The notes below the pieces were generated by a model. The model was not told the origin of the DNA, ran no database searches, and saw nothing but the letters and a program-made list of their open reading frames with translations. DNA of 64,000 nt. It comes from Actinomycetales bacterium Actino_02 (GTDB lineage Bacteria; Actinomycetota; Actinomycetes; Propionibacteriales; Propionibacteriaceae). Shown one piece after another: positions 28,191 to 38,097 of this stretch. A program made the position numbers and the translations under genes. Numbering within the stretch: the first letter of the stretch is position 1; every line of letters begins with the position of its first letter. The stretch spans positions 211,668 through 275,667 of the forward strand of contig LUYM01000020.1 in NCBI GenBank assembly GCA_001603275.1, given 5' to 3'.

Positions 28191-28991
28191 ATGCCGAGAT
28201 CGATCTGGAAGGGCGCCATCTCCTTTGGCCTGGTCACGATTCCAGTGAAGGTCTTCGGGGCCACCGAGGAACGTGACATCAGCTTCCGGCAAGTGCATTC
28301 GAGCGACGGCGGACGGATCCGCTACCAGCGAGTGTGTGAGGTGTGTGGCGAGGAAGTCGCCTATGCCGACATCGCCAAGGGCTTCGAAGCCGATGACGGG
28401 CGAATGGCCATCCTGGAGCCGGACGACTTCGCCGGGCTGCCCGCAGCCGAAGGCAAGACCGTCGACGTCAAGCAGTTCGTCGAGCTGGCAGAGATCGACC
28501 CGATCTACTTCGATCGCACCTACCTGCTGGCCCCGGAGAAGGCCGGGCTGAAGCCGTACGTCCTGCTCCGTCGGGCACTGGCCGACTCCGGTCGGGCTGC
28601 GGTGGTGAAGGTGGCGCTGCGCAACAAGGAGTCGCTGGCGTTGATCCGTCCCGTGGGGGAGGTGCTGCGGCTGCACACCATGCTGTGGCCCGACGAGCTG
28701 CGGGACACCGGGTTCGCCGCTCCCGAGGCCGAAGTGAAGGTCAGCGATGCCGAGGTGTCGATGGCCGAGCTGCTGATCGACCAGCTATCCGGTGAGTTCG
28801 ATCCGGCTGCCTACACCGATGACTATCGAGAAGCGCTCACCGAGGTGATCAACGCCAAACTGGAGGGCATCGTCCCGCCGGAGACGGCCGCGCCGACCGA
28901 CACCGGAGGCCAGGTGGTGGACCTGGTGGCGGCGCTGAAGGCGTCTGTCGAAGCTGCCAAGAAGCGCCGGGACGAGGCTGCGGCTAGCTGA
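28191..28991 (+). CDS. ku: Non-homologous end-joining protein Ku
   Basis: Bacterial Ku of 266 aa that rings DNA ends and recruits LigD. The N-terminus MPRSIWKGAISFGLVTIPVKVF is diagnostic, as are RVCEVCGEEV, YFDRTYLL and LHTMLWPDELRD. The C-terminus is short (AAKKRRDEAAAS) without the long Lys-rich tail found in some actinobacterial Ku proteins. ATG 28191 has GGAGGG upstream (28179-28184). No ligD is in the window, so it must be elsewhere if NHEJ is complete. Confidence 0.96.
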   Translation: MPRSIWKGAISFGLVTIPVKVFGATEERDISFRQVHSSDGGRIRYQRVCEVCGEEVAYADIAKGFEADDGRMAILEPDDFAGLPAAEGKTVDVKQFVELAEIDPIYFDRTYLLAPEKAGLKPYVLLRRALADSGRAAVVKVALRNKESLALIRPVGEVLRLHTMLWPDELRDTGFAAPEAEVKVSDAEVSMAELLIDQLSGEFDPAAYTDDYREALTEVINAKLEGIVPPETAAPTDTGGQVVDLVAALKASVEAAKKRRDEAAAS

Positions 28992-29026
28992 TTCGCTGCG
29001 ATTCGGCCCGGGCGGACGGCTGGGCG

Positions 29027-29032
29027 TAGAGT
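29027..29032 (+). promoter_or_regulatory. Leaderless -10 of pruA
   Basis: TAGAGT, then 6 nt, then GTG at 29039, with no Shine-Dalgarno. Confidence 0.6.
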
Positions 29033-29038
29033 CGGAAC

Positions 29039-30663
<1,625 letters not shown>

Positions 30664-30667
<4 letters not shown>

Positions 30668-31272
30668 TCGACCGGTTGACGCAGGATCGTCCGCAGCTTG
30701 GCGGGGGCGGTCTTGGTGAAGTCGGACAGGTAGAGCTCGTGGTGGCGTCCGCGCAGCGTGAAGCCACGCTCGGGGATGAACTGGCTGTGCAGTCGATGCA
30801 GAGTCTCAGCCTCGTCGTCGAACGGGCCCAGATGCAGGGTCTGGACGCAGCGGCCCTCGTCCAGCTGCTCGAGGCGGAGCATGTCGATAGTCGGCCCTGC
30901 CTTGGCGCGGACGGCGTCGCGGGCTGCCTGGAAGAGCTCGGTGGTGATCCAGTCGGGCACCATCATCAGCAGCGTCCAGTCCCAGGTGGACTTGTCCAAG
31001 GCCGTGGTGAAGGTGGACGGGTCGGCTGACGACCACAGCCCCTCCAACGGCATCACGGTGTAGTCGCGTCCGAGTTCGTTCTTCGAGGTGAACTTCAGCT
31101 TGTAGCCGACGCTGAACAACGCACCGATCGCCTCGCTGAACGGGCCGCCGGCGTTCGGATCGCCGTGCCCGTCGATCATCAGGTAGTTCAGCGGTGGCAC
31201 CTCGATGACCTCGAACACTCCGGCGCGCGCGGTGTAGCTGGGCAGTGACTTCTTGAAGTCGATCTTCTCCAT
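30664..31272 (-). CDS. GyrI-like small-molecule-binding domain protein
   Basis: Protein of 202 aa resembling stand-alone GyrI-like (SHS2/AraC effector-binding fold) proteins: KIDFKKSLPSYTARAG, VIEVPPLNYLMIDGHGDPN, SEAIGALFSVGYKLKF, and the C-terminal HELYLSDFTKTAPAKLRTILRQPV. Members bind or hydrolyse small hydrophobic compounds, but a substrate cannot be named. No DNA-binding domain is fused. ATG 31270-31272 has GAGAGGCC upstream on the minus strand; the frame extends 17 codons further without a better start. Confidence 0.8.
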
Positions 31273-31366
31273 GGGGGCCTCTCGTCGCGACCATGAGACA
31301 CCCTCCCATCGCGGAAGAGTCAAGAGGACTGGGGCGGTTTGTCAGCAGGTGGCGAGCCGTGCGGCC

Positions 31367-31372
31367 TAGGCT
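31367..31372 (+). promoter_or_regulatory. Leaderless -10 of the K+ channel gene
   Basis: TAGGCT, then 6 nt (GCCAGC), then GTG at 31379. Confidence 0.6.
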
Positions 31373-31378
31373 GCCAGC

Positions 31379-32443
31379 GTGTGGAGCATGAGGGTGCGGC
31401 AACGACGCCACGCCGGTAGTTCTTCGGTGGCCGGGCGTCCTGTGCTCGGCTGGGTGTTGGCGGTGCTCGCTCTGGCTCTGCTGGGGTCGTTCGGCTACAT
31501 GATCCTCGAGGGCTGGAGCTTCTTCGACGCCCTCTACATGGCGGTGACCACCATGACCACCGTCGGCTTCCGCGAGGTACATGAGCTGGACTGGGCGGGC
31601 CGACTCTGGACGATGGTGATGGCGCTGTCGGCGATCGGAGTGATTTTCGGGACCGTCGGAGTGGTGGCCGAGAACGTGATGGCCGATGTGGCCAGCGGCA
31701 GGAGGAGGGCCAAGCGGATGGATCGCACTATCAGCAAACTGAGCGGGCACTACGTGGTGTGCGGCTATGGACGAGTGGGCTCGATGGTCGCCCGGGAACT
31801 GGTCGAGGACGGTCACCAGGTGGTGGTCATCGATGTCGGTGAAGACTCGCTGCGGCGAGCCGAAGCCGACGACTATCTGGTGGTGCACGGCGACGGGGCT
31901 TCCGAGGCGGTGCTGCGGCAAGCCGGGGTGGAGCGAGCCAAGGGTCTGGTCAGCGCCATCGACTCCGACGCCCACAACGTCTACGTGACCCTCTCGGCGC
32001 GGGCGCTGAACCCCGAACTGTTCATCGTGGCCCGGGCCGGTGCGGAGAACGTCATCTCCAAGCTGCTGCAGGCCGGGGCCGACCGGGCGGTCTCGCCCTA
32101 TGTGATGGCCGGGCGGCGAATCGTGAACCTTGCCTTGCGTCCGGCCGTCGTGGAGTTCATCGACGCGGCCCTGACCAGGCAAAGCCTCGCCTTCGGAATG
32201 GAGGAAGTGCTGGCCACCCCCGGCGGCCAGTTGGTCGGCAAGACCATCGGGGAGTTGCGCTCTGAGGGGGTGCTCACCATGGCGATTCTTCGCGAGGGCG
32301 GCTCATATGAGGCCACGCCGCCGGATGGACGAGTGGTGGAAGCGGGCGAGTTGTTGATCGTTTCCGGGGTGAGCGAGGCCCTGGATCGGTTGGGTCAGAT
32401 CGCTCCGATCGGCCGGAATTCGGGGGATCGCGCCGGCTGGTGA
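31379..32443 (+). CDS. Two-helix potassium channel with RCK (TrkA-N/TrkA-C) domains
   Basis: Protein of 354 aa. Two transmembrane helices (about 24-44 and 80-100) flank a pore loop with filter TTVGF, a variant of TVGYG. A cytoplasmic RCK domain follows: TrkA-N (about 118-235) with the Rossmann motif VVCGYGRVGSMVA, then TrkA-C (about 255-340). The layout is that of MthK/Kch-type ligand-gated K+ channels. TVGF is known in several K+ channels, so K+ selectivity is still expected. It is divergent from the GyrI-like gene and has a leaderless promoter. Confidence 0.9.
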   Translation: MWSMRVRQRRHAGSSSVAGRPVLGWVLAVLALALLGSFGYMILEGWSFFDALYMAVTTMTTVGFREVHELDWAGRLWTMVMALSAIGVIFGTVGVVAENVMADVASGRRRAKRMDRTISKLSGHYVVCGYGRVGSMVARELVEDGHQVVVIDVGEDSLRRAEADDYLVVHGDGASEAVLRQAGVERAKGLVSAIDSDAHNVYVTLSARALNPELFIVARAGAENVISKLLQAGADRAVSPYVMAGRRIVNLALRPAVVEFIDAALTRQSLAFGMEEVLATPGGQLVGKTIGELRSEGVLTMAILREGGSYEATPPDGRVVEAGELLIVSGVSEALDRLGQIAPIGRNSGDRAGW

Positions 32444-32457
32444 GCCACTTGACGTAA

Positions 32458-32473
32458 TCGAACAAGCGTTCGA
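32458..32473 (+). promoter_or_regulatory. LexA SOS box of the imuA operon
   Basis: TCGAACAAGCGTTCGA is a perfect match to the actinobacterial LexA site TCGAAC-N4-GTTCGA. It lies between TTGACG (-35, 32449-32454) and a weak -10 GATCAT (32472-32477). The GTG of imuA follows 6 nt later. Confidence 0.92.
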
Positions 32474-32483
32474 TCATGGACGG

Positions 32484-33170
32484 GTGAAAGCCGCCTTCGC
32501 CGTCCCTTCCTCCGCCAGCTCGGCGGAGCTGTTGGAGTCGTTGCGCGCGCAGGTGGCCACTGCCGAAGCGCGAGTTCGGCAGCAGCCTTTCGGGCTGGAT
32601 CCGGTGCTGGCCGGCTTGCTGGGGGAGCCGGGGCTGAAGCCGGGGGCGGCTTACTGCCTGGGGGCCTCCGGGGCGCTGCTGAATGTGCTGTTGGCTGCCG
32701 CCTCGGCGCAAGGCCACTGGTGTGGTGCGGTGGGGATCCCGACCCTGGCAGCAGAGGCGGCGGCAGCAGCAGGAGTGAATCTGGAGCGGCTGGTGCTGGT
32801 GCCCGAGCCGGGCGAGCAGTGGCTGGCCGCCACCGCCGCACTGGCCGAGGTGATCCCGGTGCTGGCGCTGCGTCCGCCCGGACGGGTACGCGAGGCCGAT
32901 GCTGCCCGGCTGGCGGCCCGGCTGCGCGATCGCGGCGGAGTGCTGTTGGTGGCCGGCGACTGGCCACGGGCCGAGGCCCGGTTCACGATCGGCTCCCGCA
33001 GCTGGCAAGGCCTGGGGCTCGGCCACGGCCATCTGCGCAGTCAAGAGGTGCAGGTGTCGGTGACGTCCAAGCGTTACCCGTCCGGGCGCACTGCGAGGGT
33101 GCTGCTGCCGGCCGCCGACGGCAGGCTGCAGGCCATCGAGGCATCCAGTCCGTTGCGAGCGGTCGGCTGA
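32484..33170 (+). CDS. imuA: ImuA-like mutasome protein (RecA-like)
   Basis: Protein of 228 aa, a degenerate RecA-like protein that works with ImuB and DnaE2 in damage-induced mutagenesis. Recognisable parts are the domain start LLGEPGLKPGAAYCLGASGALLNVLLAAASAQGHWC (in parts), GIPTLAAEAAAAAGVNLERLVLVPEPGEQW and a C-terminal SVTSKRYPSGRTARV. Overall similarity to cell-division-inhibitor-like ImuA' proteins is weak, so the name rests on position: first gene after an SOS box and directly before imuB. GTG 32484 has no ribosome-binding site, consistent with a leaderless start. Confidence 0.8.
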   Translation: MKAAFAVPSSASSAELLESLRAQVATAEARVRQQPFGLDPVLAGLLGEPGLKPGAAYCLGASGALLNVLLAAASAQGHWCGAVGIPTLAAEAAAAAGVNLERLVLVPEPGEQWLAATAALAEVIPVLALRPPGRVREADAARLAARLRDRGGVLLVAGDWPRAEARFTIGSRSWQGLGLGHGHLRSQEVQVSVTSKRYPSGRTARVLLPAADGRLQAIEASSPLRAVG

Positions 33171-33171
33171 A

Positions 33172-34698
33172 ATGGCCGAGCGGTTCGGGGTGCTGTGGTT
33201 CCCCGGCTGGCCGGTGACCGCGTGGGCGCTGGCCGAAGCCGAGGACGATTCGGCGCCGGTGGCGGTGTTGGTGGCCAACCGGGTCACCTCCTGTTCAACG
33301 GCGGCGTTGGCCGAGGGGGTGCTGCCTGGACAGCGCCGCAGAGAGGCGCAGTCTCGTTGCCCGCAGTTGCGCGTGATCGCCGCCGATGAGGCCAGGGACG
33401 CCCGCTGCTTCGAGCCGGTGGTGGCTGCGGTGGAGAGGCTGGCACCAGGCGTCCAGGTGATCCGTCCGGGGTTGTGCGCGCTGCGGCTGCGGGGGCTGGC
33501 CAGCTACCTGGGCAGTGAGCTGGAGGCAGCCGAGACTCTGCTGGAAGCGGTAGCCACCGAGGTCGGGATCATCAGTGGACGGTTCGGAATCGCCGACGGA
33601 CTGTTCGCCGCGATCCAGGCGGCCCGAGCCGGCGACCCGGTGTTGCGGGTGCTGCCCGGTGGCTCACCGGACTTCCTTGCCCCGTTGCCGGTGGCTCGGC
33701 TGGGCCGGCCGGAACTTGCCGAACTGCTGCCTCGCTTGGGAGTTCGCACGCTGGGAGAGTTTGCGGCGCTGCCGGTGCCAGCGGTCCGGGAGCGGTTCGG
33801 CTCCGATGGGCTGCGGCTGCACACCCTGGCCGGCGGCACCGATCCGCAGCATCTTCAGCCGCGCACCCCGCCGCCGGAGCTGACCGCCACCCTCAGCTTC
33901 GAGCCGCCGCTGGAGGTGATCGAGCAGGTGGCCTTCTCGGCCAAGGCGACCACCGAGGAGTTCATCGGCAGACTCACCGCGGCGGGGCTGGCCCTGACCG
34001 AAGTCCGGATCGAGCTGACCAGCGAGGTCGGTGAAGTGATCGCCCGTCACTGGCTGGCCGCCACCGTCTTCGATGCCGCAGCGGTGATCGACCGGATCCG
34101 GTGGCAGCTGCAAGCGGCCTCGGGCGGCCAGCTGTCCAGTCCGCTGGCCCGGTTGCGGCTGGAGCCGCTCACCACCGATGAGGCGGCTCATCACGTCCCT
34201 GGGCTGTTCGGGCTGGGGCCGGACGAGCGAGTGCACCACGTGTTGTCCCGGGTGCAGTCGCTGGTCGGGCCCGACCAGGTGGTCACCGTCCGGCTGAGCG
34301 GGGGACGCTGGCTGGCTGAGCGGCAACAACTGGTTGCCTGGGGGGATCGTCCGGTCGCCACAGCCCGCCGAGAGGAGCCCTGGCCGGGAATGGTCCCCGA
34401 CCCGCTGCCCGGCTCAGTGTTCATCGAACCGAAGCCGGTGCGGTTGCTGACCTCGTCGGGGCGTCCGGTGCGGGTGGACGATCGGGGCCGGGTCACCGAC
34501 CCTCCGGTGGCCCTCGGCGTGGGCCAGCGGACGCTGCCGGTGATCGGCTGGGCCGGGCCGTGGCCGGTCAGCGAGCGGGCCTGGGACCCGCAGCGGGCCC
34601 GGCGGGCCGACCGGTTCCAGGTGGTTGACGGCGAGGGCACCGGCTGGCTGCTGTTCACCGACGCCGACGGCTGCTGGGCTGAGGCGAGGTACGACTGA
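33172..34698 (+). CDS. imuB: ImuB, inactive Y-family polymerase-like mutasome hub
   Basis: Protein of 508 aa with the Y-family polymerase fold but lacking catalytic carboxylates: the usual DxDxFF/SVE region reads LWFPGWPVTAWALAE. It keeps the polymerase-like order, with TCSTAALAEGVLPGQRRREAQSRCP near residues 45-65, a helix-hairpin-helix region LPRLGVRTLGEFAALP and a C-terminal extension (about 360-508) that in mycobacterial ImuB bridges DnaE2, ImuA' and the clamp. It starts 1 bp after imuA and its stop overlaps dnaE2 by one base (TGATG). Confidence 0.9.
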   Translation: MAERFGVLWFPGWPVTAWALAEAEDDSAPVAVLVANRVTSCSTAALAEGVLPGQRRREAQSRCPQLRVIAADEARDARCFEPVVAAVERLAPGVQVIRPGLCALRLRGLASYLGSELEAAETLLEAVATEVGIISGRFGIADGLFAAIQAARAGDPVLRVLPGGSPDFLAPLPVARLGRPELAELLPRLGVRTLGEFAALPVPAVRERFGSDGLRLHTLAGGTDPQHLQPRTPPPELTATLSFEPPLEVIEQVAFSAKATTEEFIGRLTAAGLALTEVRIELTSEVGEVIARHWLAATVFDAAAVIDRIRWQLQAASGGQLSSPLARLRLEPLTTDEAAHHVPGLFGLGPDERVHHVLSRVQSLVGPDQVVTVRLSGGRWLAERQQLVAWGDRPVATARREEPWPGMVPDPLPGSVFIEPKPVRLLTSSGRPVRVDDRGRVTDPPVALGVGQRTLPVIGWAGPWPVSERAWDPQRARRADRFQVVDGEGTGWLLFTDADGCWAEARYD

Positions 34699-37600
34699 TG
34701 GGCTTCAACAATCCACCGATGCCGTGGTCGCAGCTGGAGCAGACCCTCAGCGGCACCGGGAAGCGTCCGCTGGAGGCGCCGTTCTCGCGCAAACGCGGTC
34801 CCTACGAACCGCCGGTGATCGAGCGGCCCTCTCAGGTGGTGCCTTATGCCGAACTGCATGCCCACTCGTCCTTCTCATTCCTGGACGGGGCCAGCGGGCC
34901 GGCCGAACTGGCCGTGGAGGCCGAGCGATTGGGCCTGCACGCCCTGGCGATCACCGACCACGACGGGTTGTACGGGATCGTCCGATTCGCCGAGGCGGCC
35001 GAGCCGACCTCGGTCAAGACGGTGTTCGGTGCCGAGCTCTCCCTGGGTCTGACCGAGCCGCAGGCCGGGCATCCCGACCCGGAAGGCAGCCACCTGCTGG
35101 TGCTGGCCGCCGGCGAATCGGGCTATCACCGCTTGTCAGCAGCGATCACCAAGGGCCAGCTGGCCGGGGGCGAGAAGGGCCGTCCGGTCTATCAACTGGA
35201 CGATCTTGCCGACGCCGCCAACGGGGAATGGGTGGTGCTGACCGGCTGCCGGAAGGGAGCCGTACGTCAGGCGCTGGCCAGTGGCGGCATCGAGGCGGCC
35301 GGGATTGAACTGGACGACCTGGTTCGCCGGTTCGGACCCGAGCAGGTGTTCGTCGAACTCACCGACCACGGGCATCCCCTCGACGCCGACCTCAACGACG
35401 CGCTGGCCGGGCTGGCCGCCGCGCGGGGCCTGCCGGTGATCGCCACCGGCAACGTCCACTACGCCACCCCGGCGCAGCACCGGTTGGCTCAGGCGGTGGC
35501 CGCCGTCCGGGCCAACCGCAGCCTGGACGCCTTGGACGGCTGGCTGCCGGCCGCCGGGGCGGCCTTCCTGCGCTCGGGGGCCGAGATGGCTGAGCGTTTC
35601 GTCCGCTATCCCGGGGCGGTCGCTCGCACGGTCTCGGTGGCCGACGACCTGGCCTTCAGCCTGCGCCGGGCCAAGCCGGCCCTGCCCAAGCAGGAGGTGC
35701 CGGACGGGCACACCCCGATGAGCTGGCTGCGGCACCTGGTCTGGCAAGCGGTGCCACACCGCTATCCCGACCTCACCGAACCGCAACGGGCCCGGATTGA
35801 GCGCGAGCTGGCGGTAATCGAGGCCAAGGACTTTCCCGGCTACTTCCTGATCGTCCACGACATCGTCGCCGAAGCCCGGCGCCGCGGCATCCTGTGCCAG
35901 GGACGCGGCTCGGCGGCCAACTCGGCGGTCTGCTACCTGCTGAACATCACCGCTGTCGACTCGATCGGCTACGACCTGCCCTTCGAGCGGTTCCTGTCCG
36001 CGCTGCGCGACGAGGAGCCCGACATCGATGTCGATTTCGACTCTGACCGGCGCGAGGAGATCATCCAGTGGGTCTTCAACCGCTATGGACGCGAATGTGC
36101 AGCCCAGGTCTGCAATGTGATCCAGTACCGGCCGCGCAACGCCATCCGCGACATCGCCAAGGCGCTGGGCTACAGCCCCGGCCAATCCGACGCCTTCGCC
36201 AAGCGGGTCGAGCGCTGGGGGCCGGCTCCGGTGGAGGCAGACGACGCCCTTCCCGAGCAGGTGGCCGAGTTGGCCACTCAGCTGTTGAAAGCACCGCGTC
36301 ACTTGGGTATTCACTCCGGTGGCATGGTGCTCACCGAGCGTCCGGTGGCCGAGGTGGTGCCGGTCGAGCACGCCCGGATGGAAGCCCGCACGGTGATCCA
36401 GTGGGACAAGGACGACGCCGCCTGGATGGGTCTGGTGAAGTTCGATCTGCTCGGCCTGGGCATCTTGGCCGCGCTGCAGTACTGCTTCGATCTGATCGCC
36501 GGTGCCACCGGGGAGCGCTGGGAGCTGGCCACGATCCCCAAGGAGGAACCCGGCGTCTACGACATGCTCTGCCGGGCCGACTCGATCGGCGTCTTCCAAG
36601 TGGAATCGCGGGCGCAGATGGGATTGTTGCCCCGGCTGCAGCCGCGCCGCTTCTACGACCTGGTGATTCAGATCGCCCTGATCCGGCCCGGGCCGATCCA
36701 GGGCGGGGCGGTGCATCCGTTCGTCCGGCGCAAACTGGGCCGAGAGCCGGTCCGCTACGCCCATCCACTACTGGAGCCGGTGCTGAAGCGGACGCTGGGT
36801 GTCCCGGTCTTCCAGGAGCAGCTGATGCAGATGGCCATGGCCGTGGGCGACTGCACCGGCGAGGACGCCGACCTGTTGCGCCGGGCGATGGGTTCCAAAC
36901 GCGGCATCGAGCGGATCGAGTCACTGAAGGCCAAGCTGTACGCCGGGATGGCCCGCAACGGGCTGGTCGGAGAGGTGGCCGACCGGCTGTATGCCCAGAT
37001 CCAGGCGTTCGCCAACTTCGGTTTCGCCGAATCGCACTCGCTGAGCTTCGCGCTGCTGGTCTATGCCTCCAGCTGGCTGAAGCTGCACTACCCGGGAGCA
37101 TTCTTGGCTGGGCTGTTGCGGGCACAACCGATGGGCTTCTATTCGCCCTCGACTCTGGTCTCCGATGCGCGTCGGCATGGAGTGCAGGTGCTACGTCCCG
37201 ACCTGGTCCATTCCGGGGTGCAGGCCGAGCTGGAGTTGATCGGAGCCTCGCGGCAGCCGTCCGGGCGCGACGACTGCCTTCAGCGCGTCCAGCCGAAGCC
37301 GGGGGAGTTCGACGCGGTGGCCCCAGATCGGACCAGCGCGCATCGCCGCGACGCAGGCTTCGCGGTGCGACTCGGCCTGGCCGGCGTCCGTGGGATCGGG
37401 CCGGAGGTGGCCGGACGGATCGTCGCCGAGCGAGCCCAGGGGGAGTACCGCTCGATGGAGGAGCTGGTCCGCCGCACCGGGCTCAATGCCGAGCAGCTGG
37501 CCTCGCTGTCCACTGCCGGGGTTTTCGACTGCTTTGGGTTGAGCCGGCGTCAGGCCTTGTGGCGAGCCGGTAGTGCGGCGCTGGATCAGCCCGATTCGTT

Positions 37601-38060
37601 GCCGGGGACGCTGCTGGCTAGCCAGCCGCCGCTCTTCGATGAGCCCAGCCCGACCGAGGCACTGGCCGAGGAACTGTGGGCCACCGGGGTGAGTACCGGT
37701 GAGCATCCGATCGGGCAGCTGCGAGCCGAGTTGCGTGCCCGGGGGGTGCTCAGCTCGGCCGACCTGTTCTTCGCCGAGCCGGATCGCCGGATCGAGCTGG
37801 GCGGGTTGGTCACTCATCGGCAGCGTCCGGCCACCGCGTCCGGAGTCACTTTCCTCAGCCTGGAGGACGAGTTCGGCCTGGTGAACGTGGTCTGCTCGCA
37901 GGGCGTCTGGCAACGCTATCGCCGGGTGGCGCGCGGGTCGTCGGCCCTGATCGTCCGCGGCAAGTTGGAGCGCTCGAGCGAGGGCGTGGTGAACATCCTG
38001 GCCGACCGGATCGAAGCGTTGCCGATCCTGGTGCCGCATCACTCCCGGGACTTCCATTAG
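34698..38060 (+). CDS. dnaE2: Error-prone DNA polymerase DnaE2
   Basis: C-family DNA polymerase of 1120 aa, the lesion-bypass polymerase of the ImuA/ImuB/DnaE2 mutasome. The N-terminal PHP domain reads AELHAHSSFSFLDGAS (about residues 52-67). The palm carries the catalytic acidic triplet in EPDIDVDFDSDRREE (about 440-455) with GRGSAANSAVCYLL before it. The C-terminal part has tandem helix-hairpin-helix and an OB fold. The gene is translationally coupled to imuB. By family knowledge it is induced by DNA damage and produces mutations; the LexA box at 32458 agrees. Confidence 0.96.
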   Translation: MGFNNPPMPWSQLEQTLSGTGKRPLEAPFSRKRGPYEPPVIERPSQVVPYAELHAHSSFSFLDGASGPAELAVEAERLGLHALAITDHDGLYGIVRFAEAAEPTSVKTVFGAELSLGLTEPQAGHPDPEGSHLLVLAAGESGYHRLSAAITKGQLAGGEKGRPVYQLDDLADAANGEWVVLTGCRKGAVRQALASGGIEAAGIELDDLVRRFGPEQVFVELTDHGHPLDADLNDALAGLAAARGLPVIATGNVHYATPAQHRLAQAVAAVRANRSLDALDGWLPAAGAAFLRSGAEMAERFVRYPGAVARTVSVADDLAFSLRRAKPALPKQEVPDGHTPMSWLRHLVWQAVPHRYPDLTEPQRARIERELAVIEAKDFPGYFLIVHDIVAEARRRGILCQGRGSAANSAVCYLLNITAVDSIGYDLPFERFLSALRDEEPDIDVDFDSDRREEIIQWVFNRYGRECAAQVCNVIQYRPRNAIRDIAKALGYSPGQSDAFAKRVERWGPAPVEADDALPEQVAELATQLLKAPRHLGIHSGGMVLTERPVAEVVPVEHARMEARTVIQWDKDDAAWMGLVKFDLLGLGILAALQYCFDLIAGATGERWELATIPKEEPGVYDMLCRADSIGVFQVESRAQMGLLPRLQPRRFYDLVIQIALIRPGPIQGGAVHPFVRRKLGREPVRYAHPLLEPVLKRTLGVPVFQEQLMQMAMAVGDCTGEDADLLRRAMGSKRGIERIESLKAKLYAGMARNGLVGEVADRLYAQIQAFANFGFAESHSLSFALLVYASSWLKLHYPGAFLAGLLRAQPMGFYSPSTLVSDARRHGVQVLRPDLVHSGVQAELELIGASRQPSGRDDCLQRVQPKPGEFDAVAPDRTSAHRRDAGFAVRLGLAGVRGIGPEVAGRIVAERAQGEYRSMEELVRRTGLNAEQLASLSTAGVFDCFGLSRRQALWRAGSAALDQPDSLPGTLLASQPPLFDEPSPTEALAEELWATGVSTGEHPIGQLRAELRARGVLSSADLFFAEPDRRIELGGLVTHRQRPATASGVTFLSLEDEFGLVNVVCSQGVWQRYRRVARGSSALIVRGKLERSSEGVVNILADRIEALPILVPHHSRDFH

Positions 38061-38097
38061 GCGCGGGTGACCGCCGGAGTGAGACGATGACCCCGAT

